NCBI GenBank assembly: GCA_031963465.1
Contig: JASSUG010000003.1
Span: 186,001 to 250,000 of the forward strand
Reading direction: 5' to 3'
Length of the DNA: 64,000 nt
DNA from: Mycoavidus cysteinexigens_B
Lineage (GTDB): Bacteria; Pseudomonadota; Gammaproteobacteria; Burkholderiales; Burkholderiaceae
The notes under the pieces were generated by a model, which saw only the letters and a program-made list of their open reading frames with translations, did no database searches and had not been told where the DNA came from. Of this stretch, positions 44,695 to 53,986 are shown in pieces (positions within the stretch are counted from its first letter, which is position 1; each line of letters starts with the position of its first letter). The translations under genes were made by a program, and so were the position numbers.

Positions 44695-45444
44695 GTGGGC
44701 AAAGTGACGCGATCCAAGGTCGTGACGGCCCAAGCTACGCCCACAGCGAAAGCCACCATGGCTGCTAAACGCGGGTTGCAAGAAACCGCCGTGCCTTTGC
44801 CGATTGACACCTTGCAGCCTACTGCCACGCGGCCAGCATATTGGGAAAAGGCCTGCGCCGACCTAGTGAAGCGCGATCGGATTCTTAAAAAGTTGATTCC
44901 GAAGTTTGGTCCGGTCCATTTGATTGGCCGGGGAGAACCCTTTGTCACTTTAGCTCGTTCAATTGTAGGCCAGCAAATTTCAGTGAAAGCAGCGCAAACG
45001 GTTTGGCAGCGCGTTGAAAAAATATGTCCTAAATTGACTCCCAAGCAGTTTTTGAAATTCGATGTCGAAACACTTGCCCAGTGCGGCCTGTCAAAAAGAA
45101 AAGCGGAATACATTCTTGACCTGGCGCAGCATTTTGTATCAGGTGCGCTGCATGTGGATAAGTGGACCACCATGGATGACGAGGCGGTGATTCTGGAGTT
45201 GACGCAAATTCGTGGGATTGGCCGTTGGACGGCCGAAATGTTTTTGATTTTTAACCTGCTAAGGCCTAATGTGCTGCCGCTTGACGACGTGGGTTTAATT
45301 CGTGCGATTGGACTGAATTACTTTAGTGGCGAGCCGGTTACGCGCAGCGAGGCGCGTGAGGTTGCCGCAAACTGGGAACCCTGGCGCACAGTTGCGACTT
45401 GGTATATGTGGCGTAGCCTTGATCCACTGCCGGTTGATTATTAA
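44695..45444 (+). CDS. DNA-3-methyladenine glycosylase (AlkA-like, HhH-GPD)
   Basis: 249 residues. This base-excision repair glycosylase has the family elements ARSIVGQQISVKAAQTVW, a helix-hairpin-helix LTQIRGIGRWTAEMFLIF and the catalytic Asp region VLPLDDVGLIRAIG. The first 50 residues are a basic, low-complexity leader. The start is GTG 44695 with AGGA about seven bases upstream, 44 bases after cysS. The position between cysS and accA is the usual Burkholderia order. Confidence 0.92.
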   Translation: MGKVTRSKVVTAQATPTAKATMAAKRGLQETAVPLPIDTLQPTATRPAYWEKACADLVKRDRILKKLIPKFGPVHLIGRGEPFVTLARSIVGQQISVKAAQTVWQRVEKICPKLTPKQFLKFDVETLAQCGLSKRKAEYILDLAQHFVSGALHVDKWTTMDDEAVILELTQIRGIGRWTAEMFLIFNLLRPNVLPLDDVGLIRAIGLNYFSGEPVTRSEAREVAANWEPWRTVATWYMWRSLDPLPVDY

Positions 45445-45539
45445 AGCGATTGTTGCAGTGCCCGAGTGTGCACTCAATATAAGCCTTACTTTAGTGTTGA
45501 CGCCCATGTTTTGCGTGGGAAACGAGGATTGTAAATAAA

Positions 45540-46523
45540 ATGAAAACCACTTTTTTGGATTTTGAGCAGCCGATCGCTGAGCTTGAAACAAAAATCGACG
45601 AATTGCGCTTTGTGCAAGATGATTCGGCGGTTGATATTTCAGAAGAAATTGAGCGCCTGTCAAAGAAAAGCCAGCAGCTTACAAAAGATATCTATGCCCG
45701 CTTGACACCTTGGCAGGTGGTGCAAATTGCTCGGCATGCGCAGCGTCCCTATACGCTTGATTACGTCAGGGAAATCTTCACTGATTTTCATGAGTTGCAC
45801 GGCGATCGTTCGTTTGCCGACGATCTATCTATTATTGGTGGTCTGGCGCGCTTTAATGGACAGCCCTGCATGGTCATTGGTCACCAAAAAGGGCGCGATA
45901 CTAAAGAGCGCGCTCTGCGTAATTTTGGCATGCCAAGGCCTGAGGGCTATCGCAAAGCCGAACGTTTAATGCGGCTTGCCGAGAAATTTGGCATCCCTAT
46001 TTTTACCTTTGTGGATACGCCTGGCGCTTACCCTGGGATTGGCGCTGAAGAACGGGGACAATCCGAAGCCATTGGCCGTAACCTGTATGTCATGGCTGAA
46101 TTGAAAACCCCGCTGATCGTGACCGTCATTGGCGAGGGTGGCTCGGGCGGCGCGCTCGCGATTGCCGTAGCGGATAGCGTTTTAATGCTGCAATTTTCAA
46201 CTTATTCGGTGATTTCTCCAGAAGGCTGTGCTTCAATTCTTTGGAAAAGCGCGGCCAAAGCGCCGGACGCGGCCGAAGCGCTGAGTCTCACCGCCCATCG
46301 TTTAAAGGCTTTGGGTTTGATTGATAAAATTGTTAATGAACCTTTGGGGGGCGCGCACCGTGATCCCAAAGCCATGGCGGCATTCTTGCGCCGGGCCTTG
46401 GTCGATAGCTTGCGCCAGTTACAGGGCATGAGCCTAGTCGACTTGCGCGAGCGGCGCCTTGAGCGTTTAATGGGCTATGGCAAATTCAAGGAAACCACCA
46501 CCATCGGCTCTGCTCAGCGTTAA
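45540..46523 (+). CDS. accA: Acetyl-CoA carboxylase carboxyltransferase subunit alpha
   Basis: 327 residues. With AccD it transfers the carboxyl group from biotin to acetyl-CoA for fatty acid synthesis. Motifs are LTPWQVVQIARHAQRPYT, GHQKGRDTKERALRNFGMPR, FVDTPGAYPGIGAEERGQSE, GEGGSGGALAIAVAD and ISPEGCASILWK. The ATG has a GAGG upstream. Its end overlaps the start of tilS by 47 bases. Confidence 0.97.
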   Translation: MKTTFLDFEQPIAELETKIDELRFVQDDSAVDISEEIERLSKKSQQLTKDIYARLTPWQVVQIARHAQRPYTLDYVREIFTDFHELHGDRSFADDLSIIGGLARFNGQPCMVIGHQKGRDTKERALRNFGMPRPEGYRKAERLMRLAEKFGIPIFTFVDTPGAYPGIGAEERGQSEAIGRNLYVMAELKTPLIVTVIGEGGSGGALAIAVADSVLMLQFSTYSVISPEGCASILWKSAAKAPDAAEALSLTAHRLKALGLIDKIVNEPLGGAHRDPKAMAAFLRRALVDSLRQLQGMSLVDLRERRLERLMGYGKFKETTTIGSAQR

Positions 46524-48066
46524 AGCCGCTGAGATTCAGCCGGTAGCACAGGCGCTCTCAGCCGCACTGCAGCCGCTGCATGTCGATCAAACACTGGCGA
46601 TTGCATTTAGCGGCGGCCTTGACTCGACGGTCTTACTCCATGCAGCAATTTCATGTGTTGGCGCTGAGCACTGTGTGGCACTCCACATTCATCATGGCTT
46701 AAGCCCGCATGCTGATGCCTGGCTAGCCCACTGTGATGCATTGGCCGCGCAATTTGGCGTGCGTTTTTCCACGTGTCAGATCGAGATCAATAGGAAGTCC
46801 GGCCGCGGTCTTGAAGCCGCTGCGCGGGACCTGCGTTATGCGGCTTTGGACGAGCTTTGCCAGGCCCAACAGGCGCAGCTCTTGCTACTGGGTCATCATG
46901 CGGACGATCAAGCTGAGACAGTCTTGCTGCAATTGTTACGCGGCACAGGGATCGCCGGACTGGCTGCGATGCCCGCGCTAAAAGAACAGAAAAAATCAGC
47001 GGCTAGTGGCTTAGCCGCGCCTGATCTCCCGGCCTCAAATCTTCAGGCGCCACCAGGCGCTCAAACTCATGCGCCAAACCGGCCAAGCTATATGCGGCCA
47101 TTACTCAACGTACCCCGCCAGGCACTGGCAGCTTACGCGAGGCACTATAATTTGCGTTGGCTTGAAGATGAATCGAATACAGATTTGCGTTATACGCGTA
47201 ATGCCTTACGTCACGCCGTATTGCCGCAGATTGGCGCGTATTTTCCGGCTTACCAGACCGCGCTTGCACGGGCCGCGCGGCATGCGGCAGATGCGCAAAC
47301 TTTATTAGATGAGTTAGCACAACTCGATTTACAGCGTATCGCAGTGCAGCCCAACGCGTATGCGTTATCACACTCCGCGCTGATTGCGCTAAACCAAGAG
47401 CACACCTTACGCACCGCCAATGTAATCCGTTACTGGCTACGTCTGCTTAGTTTGCCGGCGCCCTCAAATGCTCGGCTTGATAATCTACTCAAGCAATTGT
47501 GCGCGGCGCGAGCAGACGCCATGATCCAGCTAGAGCATGCTGGCTACCAGTTGCGGGTATACCGTGACAGAGTGTGGTGGGAGCGCGCCGATCGACCTCA
47601 AAACCAGCTACGCGCGGCGGGCGCATTAGCGCCTGACGCCAATGCACTATTGAAGCCGTCAGATGCAACCCTGCACTGGTCTGGACAAACGGCATGGCCT
47701 CTGGTCCGCTGGCGTGGTACTTTACTTTTTACCGCCAGCCACAGCCATAACCGCCATGAGTTAGCCAGCGTGCCCGCTGCGTTACTCCATTCAGCGCCGC
47801 TACGCGCCAGCCTGCGCCAAGGCGGCGAGCGGATGCGCCAATTGGCGCCAGGCCCTCGCCGCACTTTGAAAAATCTCTTCCAAGAAGCCGGCATCCCTGC
47901 CTGGCAGCGTGATGTACCCTGTATCTACGTGGGCGATAGGCTACTTTTTGTCCCCTATATCGGTTTGAATTATGAGATTCCCCAATTAAGTGATTTAGCA
48001 GCAGCCGAGCGAGTGCATCTTGCATGGCAACCCGACCCTAAGCCCGAAACCAATTCTTCCAGCTAA
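46477..48066 (+). CDS. tilS: tRNA(Ile)-lysidine synthetase
   Basis: 529 residues. It converts C34 of tRNA-Ile(CAU) to lysidine. The N-terminal PP-loop ATP site is IAFSGGLDSTVLLHAA, and LLLGHHADDQAETVLLQLLR and RNALRHAVLPQI follow. The C-terminal domain contains ERMRQLAPGPRRTLKNLFQE. No later ATG precedes the PP loop, so the start at 46477 inside accA is accepted. The middle has an Ala/Pro-rich insert near 46980-47090. The 3' end overlaps the convergent transporter gene by 29 bases. Confidence 0.94.
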   Translation: MANSRKPPPSALLSVKAAEIQPVAQALSAALQPLHVDQTLAIAFSGGLDSTVLLHAAISCVGAEHCVALHIHHGLSPHADAWLAHCDALAAQFGVRFSTCQIEINRKSGRGLEAAARDLRYAALDELCQAQQAQLLLLGHHADDQAETVLLQLLRGTGIAGLAAMPALKEQKKSAASGLAAPDLPASNLQAPPGAQTHAPNRPSYMRPLLNVPRQALAAYARHYNLRWLEDESNTDLRYTRNALRHAVLPQIGAYFPAYQTALARAARHAADAQTLLDELAQLDLQRIAVQPNAYALSHSALIALNQEHTLRTANVIRYWLRLLSLPAPSNARLDNLLKQLCAARADAMIQLEHAGYQLRVYRDRVWWERADRPQNQLRAAGALAPDANALLKPSDATLHWSGQTAWPLVRWRGTLLFTASHSHNRHELASVPAALLHSAPLRASLRQGGERMRQLAPGPRRTLKNLFQEAGIPAWQRDVPCIYVGDRLLFVPYIGLNYEIPQLSDLAAAERVHLAWQPDPKPETNSSS

Positions 48067-48970
48067 TACACAGGCGACTCACCAGCCCGGTAGAGAGCAG
48101 TACTCCGCTTAAAATGACTGAGCCGCTAGCAATCATCTCGACGGATATTTTTTCTCCCAGAAACAGCATGCCCCACAACACGCCAAAAATAGGGACTAAA
48201 AACATCACCGAAATGGCATAAGTGGGCTCTGTAGTCGCAATTAGATGAAAATACACGATAAACGCAATGGCCGTGCAGGCAATGCCCAAGGTGGCGACAA
48301 CCGCCCAGGACTGCCAGGGTACGCAGACGCTTGGCCATTGAAAAATAGCCACAGGAATCAGCGCAATGGCAGAGCACATCATGCTGCCGGTTGCGATCTC
48401 CAGGGGCTTTAGCGTGCTTAAATAGTGCCGCGTATAATTAGCGCTGATGCCATACATGGATGAGGCCACCAGTGAGGCTAGGACGGCAAGTAGAATCGGC
48501 GAGGTGTCTGGCGTTTCCTCAAGTATATCTACAGAGATAGACAGCTGGTGCCAAACCAGCAACACGACCCCAGTAAAACCAATCATCAAGCCTATCGTGC
48601 GGGGTAAATCTAAGCGCTCTTTAAACCATACCCGTGCCACCACCGCGCCCCAAAGGGGGGCTGTGGCCATAATCACGGAGGTGAGCCCGGCAGAGATCGT
48701 GAGTTCGGCATAAGCAAATAGAACGAAGGGCAAGGCGGCATTCAACATGCCTACTACACACAATGGCCAGAGATTGGCACGTAGGGTGTGTAAACTGTTG
48801 CCACCATGCTTATATAAGAGAATCGCCAGCAAAAAGAGCGCGGCGATAGTGACACGTACTGCCATCAACGGAGTCGGGCCGAAAGTAGAAACGCCGATGC
48901 TGATAAAAAGAAACGAAGCGCCCCAGAGCGCCGAAAGTAAAAATAAAAAGAAAAATGATTTGTAATTCAC
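48038..48970 (-). CDS. EamA/DMT-family transporter
   Basis: 310 residues from GTG 48970, preferred because GGGGGAT lies five bases upstream (the frame is open to 49072). It is a drug/metabolite exporter of the 10-span EamA type with two repeated halves. The first starts FFFLFLLSALWGASFLFISI and the second is near LAVLASLVASSMYGISANYT. A LexA-box-like operator lies 26 bases before the start. The gene separates tilS from lysC, which are normally adjacent in Burkholderia, so it is probably an insertion. Confidence 0.88.
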   Translation of the reverse strand: MNYKSFFFLFLLSALWGASFLFISIGVSTFGPTPLMAVRVTIAALFLLAILLYKHGGNSLHTLRANLWPLCVVGMLNAALPFVLFAYAELTISAGLTSVIMATAPLWGAVVARVWFKERLDLPRTIGLMIGFTGVVLLVWHQLSISVDILEETPDTSPILLAVLASLVASSMYGISANYTRHYLSTLKPLEIATGSMMCSAIALIPVAIFQWPSVCVPWQSWAVVATLGIACTAIAFIVYFHLIATTEPTYAISVMFLVPIFGVLWGMLFLGEKISVEMIASGSVILSGVLLSTGLVSRLCISWKNWFRA

Positions 48971-48995
48971 GTGTGATCCCCCGCACGAGTTTTTA

Positions 48996-49015
48996 TACTG
49001 TACAAATATACAGTA
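48996..49015. promoter_or_regulatory. LexA-box-like operator upstream of the EamA transporter
   Basis: TACTGTACAAATATACAGTA fits the SOS-box pattern CTG-N10-CAG with an alternating A/T-rich core and TA/TA flanks. It lies 26 bases upstream of the transporter GTG on the minus strand, a normal operator position. Confidence 0.6.
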
Positions 49016-49275
49016 TTGTATGAGAGTAGGCAAGAAATCATGATGGCGGTTTTCGGTGGGCGGGTGCGGCATGCTGCAATCAGCGTGCGGCCAGGAGTAT
49101 TCGTATTGGCGTCAGTGGTTTCGTGAAGGCCGTGTGAAAATTCATTCAGTTATACGATATTCTGGCCAATAAGCTTGTTTTTTCAGCGTGCTTCATGTAG
49201 TTTTCAACGCTTGCCCGCAGATGCATCGCTCGCGATACGCTCGTGCTGGTTATTTTTTTGTTTCAACAAATACCT

Positions 49276-50535
49276 ATGGCTCTAATTGTACATAAATATG
49301 GCGGCACTTCGATGGGTTCGGTCGAGCGCATCAAAAATGTTGCGTTGCGCGTCGCCAAATGGCATAAGGCTGGCTATCAGATTGTTGTAGTCCCCTCAGC
49401 CATGTCTGGCGAAACCAATCGTTTGCTTAAGCTCGCCCATGAAATTTCTCCCCAGCCTGATCCGCGCGAATTGGATATTGTCGCCGCCACTGGAGAACAG
49501 GTGAGTGTCGGTTTACTGGCCATCGCCCTTAAAGAATTAGGGTTTGATGCGCGTAGCTACGCGGGCTGGCAGGTGCCAATTAAAACCGATAGTACTCATA
49601 CCAAAGCGCGGATTGTTGAGATTGACGGCAAACGCGTGCAGCAAGACCTTGACGCTGGTCGCATCGTCATGATCGCCGGTTTTCAAGGGGTGGATAGCGA
49701 GCACAATATCACCACTTTGGGGCGCGGCGGCACCGATACTTCAGCGGTAGCGGTAGCGGCTGCGCTTAACGCGGATGAATGTTTAATTTATACCGATGTG
49801 GATGGCGTTTATACCACCGATCCGCGCGTGGTCGAGGGCGCGCGCCGCCTTGAGCGCATTACATTTGAAGAAATGCTAGAAATGGCAAGCCTAGGGTCGA
49901 AGGTATTGCAAATTCGCTCAGTTGAATTTGCTGGAAAATATCAGGTTAAAACACGTGTTTTATCCAGCCTGACTGACCCTTTAATACCCCTTGAGGAAGA
50001 AATGCACTCGGGTACGCTGATCACTTTTGAAGAAGATAAATCTATGGAACAAGCTGTTATTTCCGGCATTGCCTTTCAGCGCGATGAAGGTCGGATCGTC
50101 GTCGTTGGGGTCCCGGACATCCCGGGTATTGCTTATCAAATACTGGGCTCGATTGCCGATGCGAATATTGATGTTGACATGATTATTCAAAACCAGAGCG
50201 TAGAAGGCAAAACGGATTTTACATTTACCGTTGGCCGCAGCGACTATACGCGCGCGATGGATATTTTGCATCACATCAAAGGCAAAATCCAAGCCCAACA
50301 AGTGCTGGGCGACCCGAAAGTCTCCAAAGTCTCTGTCGTTGGGGTTGGCATGCGTTCGCATGTTGGCATTGCCAGCAAGATGTTTCGCACCCTCTCGGAA
50401 GAAGGGGTCAATATTCAAATGATCTCCACTTCAGAAATCAAAATCTCAGTGCTCATCGATGAAAAATATATGGAACTGGCCGTGCGCGCACTGCATAAAG
50501 CGTTTGAGTTGGAGCAGGAGCAAAGTAAATTTTAA
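49276..50535 (+). CDS. lysC: Aspartate kinase
   Basis: 419 residues from ATG 49276 (the start MALIVHKYGGTSMGSVERIK is the usual one; the frame is open 11 codons further up). It phosphorylates aspartate, the first step to lysine, threonine and methionine. Further motifs are VVVPSAMSGETNRLL, GFQGVDSEHNITTLGRGGTD and TDVDGVYTTDPRVV. Two ACT domains follow, with VVGVGMRSHVGIASKMF and IQMISTSEIKISVLI. No clear Shine-Dalgarno precedes the start. Confidence 0.96.
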   Translation: MALIVHKYGGTSMGSVERIKNVALRVAKWHKAGYQIVVVPSAMSGETNRLLKLAHEISPQPDPRELDIVAATGEQVSVGLLAIALKELGFDARSYAGWQVPIKTDSTHTKARIVEIDGKRVQQDLDAGRIVMIAGFQGVDSEHNITTLGRGGTDTSAVAVAAALNADECLIYTDVDGVYTTDPRVVEGARRLERITFEEMLEMASLGSKVLQIRSVEFAGKYQVKTRVLSSLTDPLIPLEEEMHSGTLITFEEDKSMEQAVISGIAFQRDEGRIVVVGVPDIPGIAYQILGSIADANIDVDMIIQNQSVEGKTDFTFTVGRSDYTRAMDILHHIKGKIQAQQVLGDPKVSKVSVVGVGMRSHVGIASKMFRTLSEEGVNIQMISTSEIKISVLIDEKYMELAVRALHKAFELEQEQSKF

Positions 50536-50587
50536 GTAGCGTATGCGAAGCGACAATAGGCGACTAAGACTCGCTAACCAAATAATC

Positions 50588-50657
50588 GGCCGACCATAAC
50601 CGGCTCCGCACCCCTTCCTCGCCTAGGCCGAGGATCAGCGGAACGGTTATGGCCATC
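50588..50657 (+). other. Large double hairpin after lysC
   Basis: An outer stem pairs CCATAACCG (from 50593) with CGGTTATGG and continues through TCCGC/GCGGA after a small mismatch. An inner stem pairs CCTCG with CGAGG around the palindrome-containing loop CCTAGGC. It could be a terminator without a T-run, a structured RNA, or a small repeat element. Confidence 0.6.
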
Positions 50658-50671
50658 CAGGCGCACCCTAA

Positions 50672-51226
50672 TTAAAGGTTTTTGGGTAGAACAGGCGTTT
50701 TTAAGGGATCAAAATCGCTCCATTGCCCGTCCTCCCAGCGTCCATGTGCGCGTTCAATATCTTTTGCGTTAGCCTGGCGCAATACCGCAGTAGCATCTGC
50801 TTGATTATTGACTGTCACATGAATCGCCACCAGCACGCCAGATTGATGTATTTTGGTAGAGGTTCGCTCTTGCGTAGAAGTCAGTGTTTTGGCCATCGCG
50901 CCCATCAATGACCCAAGATAAGCACCCACCAAGGCAGCAATGAGAGTGAGCAGCAGAGGAAAGCCAAAGACCGCACAGAGCATGGCGCCGATGCTTGCGC
51001 CAAGCGCTGCACCCAATATCAGCCCCATGCCCGCACCTTTAGAAATAGACTTTGAACCGCGATCTGAAACTTGAGCACCGCTGCCTACCAGAGGGTCATG
51101 CTGACCTGGAGGATTAACAAAGAAAAGTGTCACATCCTCTTCTTTAAATCCGTGTGCAAATAAGATTTGGGCGGCTTTCTGGGCCTCAGCGAAAGTATCA
51201 AAACGGCCAGCGACGATCAGTGACAT
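50672..51226 (-). CDS. Glycine-zipper membrane protein of unknown function
   Basis: 184 residues. The N-terminus LIVAGRFDTFAEAQKAAQIL forms a small alpha/beta domain seen in Burkholderia proteins of the DUF1269-like kind. A Gly-rich hydrophobic stretch follows (GAGMGLILGAALGASIGAML, then LLLTLIAALVGAYLGSLMGA), which would insert in the membrane as a zipper-like hairpin. The C-terminal part is soluble with VLVAIHVTVNNQADA. AAGGTAA-type sequence precedes the ATG. The role is unknown; similar proteins are linked to general stress. Confidence 0.8.
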   Translation of the reverse strand: MSLIVAGRFDTFAEAQKAAQILFAHGFKEEDVTLFFVNPPGQHDPLVGSGAQVSDRGSKSISKGAGMGLILGAALGASIGAMLCAVFGFPLLLTLIAALVGAYLGSLMGAMAKTLTSTQERTSTKIHQSGVLVAIHVTVNNQADATAVLRQANAKDIERAHGRWEDGQWSDFDPLKTPVLPKNL

Positions 51227-51483
51227 AAAAAATTACCTTACGTTAAATTTACAGTTACATTGATTAGAGCGGCATGCTTGACATCGTAAAATGTATAGGA
51301 CTTATCTGATTTCCCCCGCTTGGATATCTAGCGAATCCCTAAAATATAGTACATTTCTTAGCGTTGAGAGGGTTTTTTCGACTTAACCTAGTGGCCATCA
51401 AATGCAGTTAAATTTGACCTCGAAACCCGAACCCGCTATCATCTCGCTTTTGCCGCATTTATCTTCAAATGCGAACAAGATTC

Positions 51484-51576
51484 GGAGACGTGGCCGAGAG
51501 GTCGAAGGCACTCCCCTGCTAAGGGAGCATGTGGACAAAATCCGCATCAAGGGTTCGAATCCCTTCGTCTCCGCCA
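51484..51576 (+). tRNA. tRNA-Ser (GCU)
   Basis: 93 bases with encoded CCA. The acceptor arms GGAGACG / CGTCTCC pair fully with discriminator G. The anticodon stem CTCCC/GGGAG encloses loop CTGCTAA, giving anticodon GCT (51518-51520). The long variable arm typical of class II serine tRNAs and the T-arm AGGGTTCGAATCCCT are present. Confidence 0.97.
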
Positions 51577-51579
51577 GTT
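51566..51579 (+). other. Candidate attL (tRNA-Ser 3' end)
   Basis: CGTCTCCGCCAGTT, the end of the tRNA acceptor arm plus CCA and three more bases, is repeated exactly at 61574-61587. Phage-like genes lie between. Confidence 0.55.
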
Positions 51580-51592
51580 ATTTCCTTGTATT

Positions 51593-51620
51593 ACAGTAGC
51601 CTAAAAGCCTAAGCTACTGT
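51593..51620 (+). terminator. Hairpin after tRNA-Ser
   Basis: ACAGTAGC / GCTACTGT stem with a 12-base loop, then TTTCTGG. This is a likely terminator for the tRNA transcript. Confidence 0.6.
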
Positions 51621-51710
51621 TTCTGGGACAAATTCTCTCCAAGACTCGATTCAAACCGCGCCATTTCTAGATCGTTTTGTGCGCCGTCTAGCCACGGTGC
51701 GCAGGAAAAT

Positions 51711-52010
51711 TTCAACCGTGCAATACAAGACGTGCCTGCCGTTTTGGATCTGACATGAATTTTATAAACTCACGACATGCGCCAGCACTAGGTGTTCCTC
51801 TCAAAATTGCCCAACCAGTGTACCGGTAGATATGTGGGTTCCATGTAAATGCCACTGGTGCGCCGGCGTTAATGGCCGAGACTATGCGCGGACAATAAAA
51901 GCCGGCATTAAATCCACTTCGCCAGACTTCAGCAGTTGTTCGGCCTGTGGCCCACTTGTACACCAAGCGGCTGCATATGATTTTATTTTATTGAGATTGA
52001 AAAATGCCCT
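51711..52010 (-). pseudogene. ABC-transporter substrate-binding protein fragment
   Basis: Two minus-strand frames join to one protein. The first reads SYAAAWCTSGPQAEQLLKSG and EVDLMPAF; the second continues INAGAPVAFTWNPHIYRYTG and WAILRGTPSAGACREFIKFM. This is the C-terminal part of a spermidine/putrescine-type periplasmic binding protein. A frameshift near 51898 and the missing N-terminus show that it is dead. Confidence 0.75.
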
Positions 52011-52332
52011 GGCCAGATAGCACTTACTGAGCTTTTACATCACTTTACGCAAATAGGTTAGTTCTGCTTCGATCTCACTCTGCCCATCGTACTAGAGGCT
52101 CACAGGCTTAGCTTGGCTTTTATTTTTGCGCGGGGGAGAGGGTGCAGACAAGGGGTAAGGGGAGCAATGAATATGCGCTTGGCAAGTCGTTCGATACTAT
52201 GAGGCTGGGATATACGGCGAAAGTGCAGTTATGCTAAATACCTTAAAAAACATTTTTTCTGAGTAAAAACCTATTTTTGGTGTATTCTTGAGTGTCTTAA
52301 ATGATTCAATAACTCTAAAAAAGGAGTCGGTG
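52011..52332. other. AT-rich spacer before the XRE regulator
   Basis: About 320 bases with no supportable gene. A Shine-Dalgarno AAGGAG at 52321-52326 marks the start of the next gene. No clear promoter or repeat stands out. Confidence 0.4.
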
Positions 52333-53229
52333 GTGAAGAAATTACGAGAATTAAGAACTACAGCTAAATATACACAAGAAAATCTCGCTGAGATGCTTAA
52401 AGTTTCCCAGCAGACCATTGCTCGCTGGGAGGCAGGTAAAGTCGAGCCAAATATCGCTGCGCTACGTGATCTTGCTGTAATTTTTGGAACAAGCGTAGAT
52501 GATTTATTGGATATAGAGAAAAATAAAATAGACCAGATAACTACGAACCACTATCACATATTTGGCGGTAAAATTTCAGACGGTTTTTGGGGATATTTAG
52601 GCTTGTTACTACCCGGCCATGAAAAAACTAAATGGTATCCAATAACTTTAAGTGAAGCGGATCGCATAAGCTCTAGACTATCTGATCAAAGCGAGGGCCA
52701 CGACTGGTTCGTGATTTCAACTTTAAATAATCGGATGCTCGTTTTTCCAATCTCTGCTATCAAACGCATTTGGCTACGTGATGACAATATGGATTATCCC
52801 AAGGATGATTGGGACCTTTCATGGGATGAAGACGCAGGGTATTCTCCCGAGATCTACCAGGCACTAGAAGATTATTTCTATGATCCGGATAGCGAGAAAT
52901 ATTCTGAGACCTTGCGCAAAATAATTAAAGAACTAGTAGAAGAACACGAAATCGATGAGGAAAAGCTAGCTAAATGGATTCTGAATACCCATATTCATTT
53001 CGTTGATGGCACTTTTATGAATTATGATGTTGAGGAAGAGCAATTGGAGTCACTTGTATTCACAGCTCAGCTAGAAATGGATAGCGTTTTAAGACTGGAT
53101 AACGTAAATGGTATGGAGTCTTATTACCCCGCAACTGCAGTTCGCTTAATAGACATGCCTCTACTGAAATACCATAAAGGGCGTAAAGAAGTATACAAAG
53201 AGGATGGCGTCGAGCAAGAAGTTATTTGA
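52333..53229 (+). CDS. XRE-family HTH regulator with large C-terminal domain
   Basis: 298 residues from GTG 52333 (AAGGAG six bases upstream; the frame opens at TTG 52288). Residues about 1-60 are a Cro/C1-type helix-turn-helix: LRELRTTAKYTQENLAEMLK and VSQQTIARWEAGKVEPN. The remaining 230 residues are acidic (DDNMDYPKDDWDLSWDEDAG) and match no domain I can name. It is AT-rich compared with its neighbours. It could be the regulator of the decayed island, or it may have arrived independently. Confidence 0.8.
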   Translation: MKKLRELRTTAKYTQENLAEMLKVSQQTIARWEAGKVEPNIAALRDLAVIFGTSVDDLLDIEKNKIDQITTNHYHIFGGKISDGFWGYLGLLLPGHEKTKWYPITLSEADRISSRLSDQSEGHDWFVISTLNNRMLVFPISAIKRIWLRDDNMDYPKDDWDLSWDEDAGYSPEIYQALEDYFYDPDSEKYSETLRKIIKELVEEHEIDEEKLAKWILNTHIHFVDGTFMNYDVEEEQLESLVFTAQLEMDSVLRLDNVNGMESYYPATAVRLIDMPLLKYHKGRKEVYKEDGVEQEVI

Positions 53230-53333
53230 ATAGAATTAGAAATTAGCTGTATCTTTGTAAGAGGTGGATTTTATATAAAGCGCGCCTTGGGCGATAAAGG
53301 CCACGCTGTGCGTAGCGCCTTATCAGCAAACAG

Positions 53334-53471
53334 CTATTTAATGGCTAGCGAAGTAGGGCGCTGCTTTAATGCATCTGCCACCCAATCAGCCTTCATATTG
53401 ACTTCATCGACAGCCAACGATTTGGCGACTGAATAGATCAATCACGACTGTCAGGTATAGCCAATCCTCGT
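53334..53471 (-). pseudogene. IS3-family OrfB transposase fragment
   Basis: The minus strand reads EDWLYLTVVIDLFSRQIVG, the DDE-domain block of IS3-group OrfB, then a one-base deletion (GGCTGTCGATG, where WSM is expected) and MKSNMKADWVADALKQ in the shifted frame. Everything else is missing. It abuts the truncated phage gene that follows. Confidence 0.75.
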
Positions 53472-53913
53472 GAGCTCGGTGGTAGGTTTTCATCCGTTAC
53501 TGGCCTCCGCTTTGCGAGCAGCACTCACACCCGGAGCGGACAAAGACAACGATTTAGGCGATTTGGCTAAAAAGCTCATCGCCGCGAACCCCAGTTTTAT
53601 GATGAGCCAAATGGTGTTCCTACGTGAACTCAGCGATGCGGCACAAATTATGGCTGGAGTTTCGAAGTATCAGATGGATTACAAAGGACCTACAGGCGTG
53701 CGTCTTTTATCCGATGCGACGTCGCTGGCTAAGCAGGTTAATCAAGGCGAGTTTGACGATGCATTCCATAAAGCCATGATCAACACCGCAGGGAGTTTAT
53801 TCGGTCTGCCCTCTGCACAAATCAATAGAACCATTACCGGCACTCAAGCACTGATGGAGGAGAAAACGGCCAATCCGTTGTCGATTGGATTTGGCTTTGA
53901 TGCAAGGCAGTAA
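53470..53913 (+). pseudogene. C-terminal fragment of a large phage virion protein
   Basis: 147 open codons. The end (LPSAQINRTITGTQALMEEK, TANPLSIGFGFD) matches the C-terminal part of very large phage ejection or internal virion proteins of the LPD38 type, normally over 1000 residues long. The N-terminal bulk is missing because an IS3 remnant lies directly upstream. No proper start site is present. Confidence 0.6.
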
Positions 53914-53986
53914 AGTGCACGTGCAAGATGCACATAATGACGTTTTACAGGTGTAGCCTTGGATGAATTTCCAATGAGCTTAACCT

